From Betaproteobacteria bacterium (GTDB lineage Bacteria; Pseudomonadota; Gammaproteobacteria; Burkholderiales; Rhodocyclaceae): a stretch of 64,000 nucleotides of DNA. Location of the stretch: NCBI GenBank assembly GCA_016703785.1, contig JADJBM010000032.1:434001-498000 (forward strand), in the 5' to 3' direction. Within the stretch, counting starts at the first letter, position 1. Every line of letters begins with the position of its first letter. A program made the translations under genes and the position numbers. Shown here piece after piece: positions 57,951 to 64,000 of the stretch. The notes below the pieces were generated by a model. It was given only the letters and a program-made list of their open reading frames with translations, was not told the origin of the DNA and made no database searches.

Positions 57951-59575
57951 TGGCCCGTGTCAAAGACTACAGAGCCAAGATGCCTGGAATAGCAGTCCCG
58001 GTTCCCTCTGGTGCAAACGACACAGACGCGATAGTCATGCTACCGGCCAATCCACGAAGCCATAACCGTATCGATCTTAGCCCGTGGCTGGGGCACGGAT
58101 TCGATGCCTGGATCTGGGCGGCAGCGACAGTAGTGAAGGCGCGTCTCGACAGCAGCAACTACTCGGTCGCCACGATCGTCAGCTTTGCGTCCAACGGAAT
58201 CAAAGTGTTCTTCCCGTACCTGGTCGAGAATCAGGTCGGCGTGATGCCTGCGCGTCCCTCTGATCTGACCCGCGCCGATGTCGAACGGTACATACGCTGG
58301 CTCAAAGCCAAATATCCCAACGGATCGACCGCGAAAAACTATTACTCAGCCTTCAAATCAGTAATCGTCGGTCTGATCGACTACGGGTTCATCGAGAACA
58401 GCGCAGAGGCATTGCTACCTGCCAATCCGTTTCCGATGAATGGAACTGCCACGCGAGGCGAATTGCCGCTGAGCCAAACGGAGATGCAGCGATTGGCGAC
58501 AGCGCTCAAGTCGGACCTCGTTGCCATCCACCACAAACGTTTTAGCGGCTTGGAATCAGAAGCGACTGTGGTGCTCCTCCTCCTGATCGGCATGCGCTCC
58601 GGCATCAATGCGACGCCACTGCTGGAAATGAAACGTGACTGCTTGTCACCCCATCCGTTTATGCCCAACCTCATGTTGGTCAGAACATTCAAGCGCAGGG
58701 GAAAAGGTGCGCAGTCGACCACATTGCGCCAGACCGATATTCACGATCAGACATCCCCCATTCCCATGGATGGTGTTGCCGTACTCAGACGGGCTTTGGA
58801 AATGACGCAAGAGCTGGCCGTCAATACCCCCGAGTCGATCAAAGATCGGCTCTGGCTATACCGCTCGGCACAACGCGGGCAAGGCAATGGACAGACACTC
58901 TGCCTGACGATGGGGACCATGGCCGAGATCACCAGAGAGATCGTTAAGCGCCATGCACTGCACGCCGATGACGGCACGCCACTCAGGGTGACCTTGGGGC
59001 GCCTACGAAAAACCATGGAAAACCGGCTCTGGAAACTGAGCAATGGCGATTTGCTGGCCGTGTCGGCCGTAATGGGACATACCCCGCAGGTGGCTGATAA
59101 CCACTATTTGCGACTCGATGAGCAGACAAAGGTCGAGGGGGCGAAATTCATTGGCCTTGCCTTGCCCGCAAAACTGCGGGGAGCGCATCTCGTCCCAACA
59201 CCGACGGGAAGTTGCAATGACAGTTTGCACGGTGCGCGGGCGCCGAAAGATGGTGCGACACATTGCACGGAATTCACGCATTGCCTGGGATGCCCCAGCT
59301 ACGTCATTGTTGGATCACTCGACGACTTGCATCGCCTGTTCAGCTTCCAACGATTTCTGATGGCGGAGATTGACTATTACCCGGCAGCGGATTGGCAACA
59401 GTGGCAAATGCACCATCACGATCTGATCGCGCATATCGACCGAATCGTGTCGGATCACTTTACGCCCGAGTTGGTTACCCAAGCAAAAGAGCGTGCCGAC
59501 AGGGAGCTTCATCCCTTCTGGGAACTACGCCTTCGACAAGTACGGACGCATCGTGAGGCGCGCTATGGGGGCTAA
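57947..59575 (+). CDS. Tyrosine recombinase B of the element (altered HxxR box)
   Basis: The 542-residue protein has an N-terminal SAM-like domain (SSNYSVATIVSFASNGIKVFFPYL) and a catalytic domain with Arg in LIGMRSGINATPLL. HxxR is replaced by GRLRKT, so the histidine is lost and the arginine is kept. His is in VMGHTPQVADNHYL, where Tyr follows. A C-terminal extension has three cysteines (CTEFTHCLGC) that may bind zinc. Its start overlaps recombinase A and its end overlaps recombinase C by 11 bases. Confidence 0.85.
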   Translation: MMARVKDYRAKMPGIAVPVPSGANDTDAIVMLPANPRSHNRIDLSPWLGHGFDAWIWAAATVVKARLDSSNYSVATIVSFASNGIKVFFPYLVENQVGVMPARPSDLTRADVERYIRWLKAKYPNGSTAKNYYSAFKSVIVGLIDYGFIENSAEALLPANPFPMNGTATRGELPLSQTEMQRLATALKSDLVAIHHKRFSGLESEATVVLLLLIGMRSGINATPLLEMKRDCLSPHPFMPNLMLVRTFKRRGKGAQSTTLRQTDIHDQTSPIPMDGVAVLRRALEMTQELAVNTPESIKDRLWLYRSAQRGQGNGQTLCLTMGTMAEITREIVKRHALHADDGTPLRVTLGRLRKTMENRLWKLSNGDLLAVSAVMGHTPQVADNHYLRLDEQTKVEGAKFIGLALPAKLRGAHLVPTPTGSCNDSLHGARAPKDGATHCTEFTHCLGCPSYVIVGSLDDLHRLFSFQRFLMAEIDYYPAADWQQWQMHHHDLIAHIDRIVSDHFTPELVTQAKERADRELHPFWELRLRQVRTHREARYGG

Positions 59576-61403
59576 TTCCAATGCGTTCAAGGCTTATGAC
59601 CTGCTGGCTACACAGCCAGTATCCGTCAAAGACCTGCCTGACCGAGTTCGCGCAGGCATCGTCATTAGTGCGGTTACTGACATGAATGGCGTCAATCACA
59701 CCCTGTCGACGTTCGGCGAGGTCATTTGGGATTTCAGGCCTTACTTCGAACAATCCAATGTGGCAGATGGCCAGAAATACATTCCTTGGCCACAGGATTG
59801 CACATACGACCTGGTGAGTGACTGCAAGACAGTTCTCTATGCATGGTTCAAGCGCGGCCTGCCGGGGTCGAAGCCGCCGGTCGCCATGGGTGTATGTCAG
59901 ACAGCGATTGCCTCGGCCATTCCGCTGATGCGCTGGCTGATGTCAGTGAATGTCCATCGATTCGACCACATGAAACCAATTCATGTGGCGAACTATGTTC
60001 ATCACATCAAGGCTCGACTTGTCCGTAATGCACATAGTGTCTATGACAGTTTGCGCATACTGGAGTTTCTGTGGGTGTTTCGTGACGAGACATCGTTCCC
60101 TCTCGCGAACTGTCCATGGGGTACGAGTTCGCTTTGGCGGGTCAGTGGACTGGCAAAACAGGCCGGACGCAATGAGGTTGGCAAAACGCCCATCATTCCT
60201 CCAGATGTCCAAGCTCAGGTCTTTAATTACTGCGAGCAGATTCTCGCGAACGCAACAGACACTCTGAACGAGCGTGACGCGGGGCGATTGGGGTTGCGAA
60301 ATCCTGCCTTGGTTTCCATCCGCGATGCGGCGCTGTATGTCCTGTCGATTACCAGTGGCATGCGTAATGAGGAGGCCATCGGGGTCGAGACAAGTTCCTG
60401 GCGTAGCGAACGACGGGATGGCGTCGACTATCACTGGGTCGCCACGACGGAACACAAGACAGGGAAAGGCAAGGTGGAGTTTTTGGTACCGGAACTCACG
60501 GTCAGGGTTCTGGAGTTGATGAGCCGCTATGCACAACCACTGCAAGAACAATTGGTGAGAGAAATCGAGGAACTGGAATGCGAGTCCGATCCTCACGGTT
60601 TGACGGACCGATTGCTTCAGATAGCGAAAGCAAAACGGAACGCCAACAAGCTCTTTCTGTGCACCAGCATGTCCGGTCAGCAGAAATCAGCCTATTACCA
60701 TGTTGATGCATTGACCAATGGGGGTGCGAAGGTCGCATTCCGGCGACTGGCGAAGGCCGCTGGCACATCTTGGTTATTGTCTCCGCACCAGTGTCGGAGA
60801 ACCTATGCGCGAAATATTGTCGAATCGCGCATGGGTCGCGCGTCGCTGGTCTTCCTGAAATGGCAGTTCAAGCATTCCAGCATGAGCATGACGCAGTTGT
60901 ATGCCTCCAATCCCATGCAGGATGCCGCCCTATTCGATGAAGTCCTGGCCGAGATGGCTGACTTCAAGGTGGACTTGATTGAATCCTGGCTCGGCGACCA
61001 GCCGTTAAGTGGAGGCGCTGGACGCGCCATCAAACGAGTTCGTGCCATCGCCCTGGAGAGTCGGCATGCCTTGTTGGCTGAGACGGCAAGTTACGTTCAT
61101 ATCCGCGCCACAGGTCACGGCTGGTGTCTGGCCCAGGAAAAAGGCTGTGGTGGTGCCGGCCTGTACGAAGCAACTCGATGTGTCGATTGCAAGAATGCCG
61201 TCATTGACGAGTCCTTTGCCGATGTCTGGCAAGGCCTCTATCAGCAGCAGCGCGAATTACTGGCCATCGACGATGCCGGGCCGGCAGTTAGGCAACGCGC
61301 CGAACGTGACATTCAATGGGCACAGCAGGTCATGACAGACCTCGGCATGTTGCCGGAGTCTTCAAACTTCTCACCACAGGCAGGGGGGGTATGCGATGAG
61401 TGA
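59565..61403 (+). CDS. Tyrosine recombinase C of the element
   Basis: The 612-residue protein (ATG 59565; an open frame extends upstream inside recombinase B) has a long N-terminal region. Its catalytic domain has Arg in TSGMRNEEAIGVE, HxxR in SPHQCRRTYARNI, His in KWQFKHSSMSM and Tyr in TQLYASNP. A C-terminal cysteine cluster (GWCLAQEKGCGGAGLYEATRCVDC) may bind zinc. It resembles the large TnpB-type recombinase of Tn554. It overlaps recombinase B by 11 bases and the next gene by 8. Confidence 0.87.
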   Translation: MGANSNAFKAYDLLATQPVSVKDLPDRVRAGIVISAVTDMNGVNHTLSTFGEVIWDFRPYFEQSNVADGQKYIPWPQDCTYDLVSDCKTVLYAWFKRGLPGSKPPVAMGVCQTAIASAIPLMRWLMSVNVHRFDHMKPIHVANYVHHIKARLVRNAHSVYDSLRILEFLWVFRDETSFPLANCPWGTSSLWRVSGLAKQAGRNEVGKTPIIPPDVQAQVFNYCEQILANATDTLNERDAGRLGLRNPALVSIRDAALYVLSITSGMRNEEAIGVETSSWRSERRDGVDYHWVATTEHKTGKGKVEFLVPELTVRVLELMSRYAQPLQEQLVREIEELECESDPHGLTDRLLQIAKAKRNANKLFLCTSMSGQQKSAYYHVDALTNGGAKVAFRRLAKAAGTSWLLSPHQCRRTYARNIVESRMGRASLVFLKWQFKHSSMSMTQLYASNPMQDAALFDEVLAEMADFKVDLIESWLGDQPLSGGAGRAIKRVRAIALESRHALLAETASYVHIRATGHGWCLAQEKGCGGAGLYEATRCVDCKNAVIDESFADVWQGLYQQQRELLAIDDAGPAVRQRAERDIQWAQQVMTDLGMLPESSNFSPQAGGVCDE

Positions 61404-61812
61404 CCGAAAGGCGCACAATCGAAAACAGACGATCGACGGCATCCAGCAGGCCATTGAACAGTTACAGGCAAGCCAAGGCAAGTTGTCAATTTCCGCTGTG
61501 GCGAACATGGCCGGGGTCACTCCTGCACTGATTCACAACACGTATCCCGATCTCGCCGAGAAGATCCGGGGCTTGGTAGGCAAGGCAACACGAACCCAGC
61601 GGGATGCCAAACACGGCGAACTGGTGCGCGAACGCGAGTCCAACCGGACACTACGACAGGAACTTGCCGAGACTAAGGCCGCACTGGCGAAGCTTGCGTC
61701 TGTCAATCAAGTGCTGCTGAACGAGGTGGCCGTGCTGAATGGCATCGCCACGGGCAAAGTGGTCTCAATCCTGCGTGCTCGCGAAGCGTGCAGTGAATCC
61801 TCTCCAACGTAG
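61396..61812 (+). CDS. TnpC-like helix-turn-helix / coiled-coil protein (DUF6262-like)
   Basis: The 138-residue protein has an N-terminal helix-turn-helix region (LSISAVANMAGVTPALIHNTYPDLAEKIRGL) and a long charged coiled coil (REL..RQELAETKAALAKLASVNQVLLNEVAVL). This is the layout of TnpC/DUF6262 accessory proteins found with multi-recombinase elements, where they may orient or regulate recombination. It overlaps recombinase C by 8 bases and ends 6 bases before the right-hand umuC start. Confidence 0.78.
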   Translation: MSDRKAHNRKQTIDGIQQAIEQLQASQGKLSISAVANMAGVTPALIHNTYPDLAEKIRGLVGKATRTQRDAKHGELVRERESNRTLRQELAETKAALAKLASVNQVLLNEVAVLNGIATGKVVSILRAREACSESSPT

Positions 61813-61818
61813 TCAGCT

Positions 61819-63114
61819 ATGTACGCCCTGGTGGATGGCAACAATTTCTACGTCAGTTGTGAGCGGGTATTCCAGCCCAGTCTCAACGGGCGCCCTGTGG
61901 TTGTCTTGTCGTCAAATGACGGATGCGCGATTGCCCGCAGCAATGAGGCGAAAGCGTTGGGCATCAAGATGGGTGCGCCCTGGTTCCAGATCCGGCATCT
62001 GGAAAAGGAGGCAGGCCTGATCGGTTTCTCAGCGAATTTCACCCTTTATGGTGACATGAGCGCGCGCATGATGCGGATCGCTGCGGATCTCGGGCCGACT
62101 CAGGAGATATACAGCATTGACGAATCCTTTATCGGTTTGCATGGCGTGCGCGATGACGTTGGGCTCCGGGCATGGACCGTTCGCAATCGGATACTCGATT
62201 GGATCGGTATTCCGTGTGGGGTTGGTATCGGTCTGACCAAAACGCTGGCAAAACTGGCCAATCACATTGCCAAGTCGGCTGAGCGCAAGCCCGGCAGCTA
62301 TCCGTCCGAACTCGCCACGGTATGTAACCTGGCGGTCTTGCCATTGGCCACCAGAGAGGCCGTGATGGCGGCGACTGAGGTTGGGGATGTCTGGGGTGTC
62401 GGCCCACGGATTGGCAAGCAGTTGCGTGATGCTGGCGTTTTGACTGCCCTCAATCTGGCGCGTATGAGCCCGTCCTTGGTGCGCGAGCGATGGAGTGTCG
62501 TGCTGGAGCGCACCGTTCGCGAGTTGCAAGGCGAGTCCTGTCTGGCGATTGAGGACGCTCCGCCCCCCAAGAAGCAAATTGCCCATACGCGAAGCTTTGG
62601 CCACCCGATCAGTGATCTGGATGGACTGATTGACGCCGTCACCAGCTTCACGGTGCGTGCGGCAGAAAAGCTCCGCCAGCAAGGGAGCGTGACCCGGCAG
62701 GTGAGCGTGTTTGCTCATACCTCGCCGTTTCGTTCTGGGCCACACTTCTCACGTAGCGTGGTGGTTGCATTGCCACGACCAACATCTGACACGCGGCCTC
62801 TGGTCCAGGCAGCAATACGAGGGATCAAGCAGATTTACCAGCCCGGCTTCCAGTTAAGCAAGGCGGGTGTCATGCTGCTGGATCTGGCACCGGAGTCGGT
62901 GTGTCAGGGGGAACTGTTTGAGCAGAACGACTCCGTCGATTCGGGGATTATTTCTAAAACGCTGGACGTGATCAATGCACGCTTTGGGCGCGGCGCAATT
63001 CAGCTAGGTTCGTCAAGCTTGAAAAATGCGAGGCGAGACTGGGTGGTGACGCGAGGGCGTCTCAGTCCGCAATACACGACCCGATGGGAAGACTTACCGA
63101 TCGTAAGAGCGTAG
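61819..63114 (+). CDS. umuC: UmuC, catalytic subunit of DNA polymerase V (complete)
   Basis: The 431-residue Y-family polymerase is complete. It shows MYALVDGNNFYVSCERVFQP (metal-binding D6), SSNDGCAIARSNEAKALGIKMGAPWFQ, IYSIDESFIGL with the catalytic Asp-Glu, the helix-hairpin-helix VWGVGPRIGKQLRDAG and SFGHPISDLDGLIDAVTSF. Its sampled GC is about 57-60%, unlike the umuD upstream of the element. It follows the TnpC-like gene by 6 bases, so it may be translated from element mRNA. No umuD is adjacent except the one 5.5 kb upstream. Confidence 0.95.
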   Translation: MYALVDGNNFYVSCERVFQPSLNGRPVVVLSSNDGCAIARSNEAKALGIKMGAPWFQIRHLEKEAGLIGFSANFTLYGDMSARMMRIAADLGPTQEIYSIDESFIGLHGVRDDVGLRAWTVRNRILDWIGIPCGVGIGLTKTLAKLANHIAKSAERKPGSYPSELATVCNLAVLPLATREAVMAATEVGDVWGVGPRIGKQLRDAGVLTALNLARMSPSLVRERWSVVLERTVRELQGESCLAIEDAPPPKKQIAHTRSFGHPISDLDGLIDAVTSFTVRAAEKLRQQGSVTRQVSVFAHTSPFRSGPHFSRSVVVALPRPTSDTRPLVQAAIRGIKQIYQPGFQLSKAGVMLLDLAPESVCQGELFEQNDSVDSGIISKTLDVINARFGRGAIQLGSSSLKNARRDWVVTRGRLSPQYTTRWEDLPIVRA

Positions 63115-63464
63115 CCATGCGCGGATAATGGCCGGATGCGGCCAGCAACGGTCATAGCGACGGTAAAAGGTTGTCTGGCTCGAACGGCGGGTAACTGATC
63201 CCTAAGCCGCCATCAATTGCTACAGTCGTCAGTCTCCTGCTCGGCCACTGCCGCCGTTCGGCTTGCTGGCTGACTCAGTCGGCAATGAGGCGGTTAGCTG
63301 CCGGTCAGGCTTTACGGCAACTTTTTGTAGAATGAATTACAACTTATGCTGAGCGAAGCACCTTTGGCAGATGCCGGTGTGTTGGAGATCAAATGTGGCG
63401 AGGCTCATAAGAGGCGTATTTTCGCGCTATCCTGCTCTCTTTTCTTTATTCCCGATTTGCCAAT
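63115..63464. other. Intergenic region downstream of umuC
   Basis: These 350 bases show no gene that I can support. They are mid-GC, carry no clear terminator hairpin after umuC and probably contain the promoter of the MFS gene (an AT-rich stretch near 63325-63350). No repeat of the left element end was found here. Confidence 0.5.
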
Positions 63465-64000
63465 ATGCGGCACCCGGTATTTCTGATTGTTATCGCTCAA
63501 CTTTTCGGCACTTCCTTGTGGTTTTCCGCTAATAGTGCTGCAGATGACCTGATTCGCAGTTGGGGTATTACACCGGCAGACATTGGCACACTGACCAATG
63601 CCGTTCAGCTCGGATTTATCGTAGGTACGCTAAGCCTCTCAATTTCTGGACTTGCCGACCGATTCCCTGCAAGTCGCATCTTTGCAGTCTGTGCCACGCT
63701 TGGAGCGCTACTCAACACTGCATTCGCTTGGCTTTCGGTCGGCATGGCCAGTGGGGTATTGCTGCGTTTCTCGGTAGGGCTCTGTTTGGCTGGAATTTAT
63801 CCGCTTGGGATGAAACTGGTGGTGAGTTGGGTGCCAGAGCGAGCAGGTGTAGCGCTAGCTTGGCTGGTTGGCATGCTCACTCTAGGCACCGCTTTGCCGC
63901 ATGGAATCCGTTTTTTTGGTGAAAGCGCATCATGGCAATTAACCTTAACAATATCCTCTTGTTTGGCACTCCTTGCTGCAGTAATGATCTTTTTCCTTGG
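63465..64000 (+). CDS. Major facilitator superfamily transporter (C-terminus beyond the edge)
   Basis: The frame from ATG 63465 is open to the edge, giving about 178 residues. It encodes successive membrane helices: FLIVIAQLFGTSLWFSANS, then VQLGFIVGTLSLSISGLADRFPASRIF with the MFS loop-2 pattern GxLADRF. VGLCLAGIYPLGMKLVVSW and WLVGMLTLGTALPHGI continue the topology. The N-terminal half of a 12-helix MFS permease is visible and the substrate is unknown. GC is near 50%, clearly below the chromosome average, so transfer is likely. Confidence 0.88.
   Translation, partial: MRHPVFLIVIAQLFGTSLWFSANSAADDLIRSWGITPADIGTLTNAVQLGFIVGTLSLSISGLADRFPASRIFAVCATLGALLNTAFAWLSVGMASGVLLRFSVGLCLAGIYPLGMKLVVSWVPERAGVALAWLVGMLTLGTALPHGIRFFGESASWQLTLTISSCLALLAAVMIFFL

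Larger units (their letters stand above)
56354..61818 (+). mobile_element. umuC-inserted tyrosine-recombinase element (Tn554-like gene set)
   Basis: The left boundary is the point at 56353/56354 where umuC leaves its family sequence. The right boundary lies between 61812 (last element gene) and 61920 (the equivalent SNND codon of the right-hand umuC). It holds five co-oriented, overlapping genes: a primase-N-like protein, three tyrosine recombinases and a TnpC-like protein. I found no terminal inverted repeats and no IS transposase. Three recombinases plus a TnpC-like protein recall Tn554 and related elements, but the protein sizes and the small first gene differ. Confidence 0.8.

Noticed and set aside
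56778..61403. Classification as a RIT (recombinase-in-trio) element or an integron
   Set aside because: RIT recombinases are of similar short length, whereas these are 390, 542 and 612 residues and are joined by a TnpC-like gene. No attC sites or gene cassettes were seen.
56354..61920. Terminal inverted repeats or target-site duplications of the umuC element
   Set aside because: I compared the sequences at both boundaries by eye and found no convincing match beyond the shared umuC coding similarity, so no att site is claimed.

Overview
The window reads as a chromosome segment of a GC-rich betaproteobacterium, most likely in or near the Rhodocyclaceae/Sterolibacteriaceae (inference from protein character and gene order; no rRNA is present). 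Support comes from the order ispE - tRNA-Gln - prs - rplY - pth - ychF, the aa3-oxidase operon with its small accessory genes, the coaE - zapD pair, the rpoH/ftsX/ftsE/ftsY cluster and a glnA - ntrB - ntrC nitrogen block. Roughly the first 53 kb is dense housekeeping DNA with many 4-base ATGA start/stop overlaps.

Layout, left to right. 1-5.1 kb (minus strand): a zinc-ribbon DUF3426 protein cut by the edge, prmA, accC, accB, aroQ, a TlpA-type thioredoxin and a conserved hypothetical. 5.2-6.5 kb: mpl (murein recycling). 6.9-14.5 kb: a cytochrome c oxidase operon (coxB with a fused cytochrome c domain, ctaD, ctaG, ctaE, SURF1, ctaB, sco) with three tiny membrane-protein genes, but no ctaA. 14.6-18.1 kb (minus): rpoH, with a CIRCE-like operator in front of it, then ftsX-ftsE-ftsY. 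18.2-22.1 kb: a catalytic/non-catalytic M16 peptidase pair, rsmD, coaD and a 2[4Fe-4S] ferredoxin. 22.2-25.1 kb (minus): a dynamin-like GTPase and mutM. 25.2-31.9 kb: a TPR lipoprotein, lolB, ispE, tRNA-Gln(TTG), prs, rplY, pth, ychF. 31.9-40.4 kb: a PAS-GGDEF cyclase, gluQ, a CoA-binding protein, clsB with a phosphodiesterase-like partner, nadA, a rhodanese and a CDF cation exporter. 40.5-45.1 kb: glnA behind a sigma-54 promoter, a DUF4124 gene, ntrB and ntrC. 45.1-53.1 kb: an M48-like lipoprotein lacking its catalytic histidines, birA, coaX, a DUF4139 protein, trpB2, a SPOR protein, coaE and zapD.

From about 53.1 kb to the right edge the sequence is accessory and compositionally mosaic. It opens with a P4-type tyrosine integrase preceded by repeated GGGTAGCYAG motifs. 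A decaying minus-strand operon of small exported/membrane proteins follows; one member, a Rap1a/Tai-like gene, is broken by a single-base deletion. Next is a very GC-rich umuD and the first 35 codons of a umuC. That umuC is interrupted exactly after its SNND motif by a roughly 5.5-kb element. The element carries a co-translated five-gene set: a small primase-N-domain-like protein, three different large tyrosine recombinases and a TnpC-like helix-turn-helix/coiled-coil protein. A complete umuC of different base composition then starts six bases after the last element gene. A low-GC MFS transporter runs off the right edge.

The umuC-associated recombinase element is the best candidate for an under-described system here. 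It looks like a Tn554-like multi-recombinase element that uses umuC as its target and leaves, or supplies, an intact umuC at its other end.
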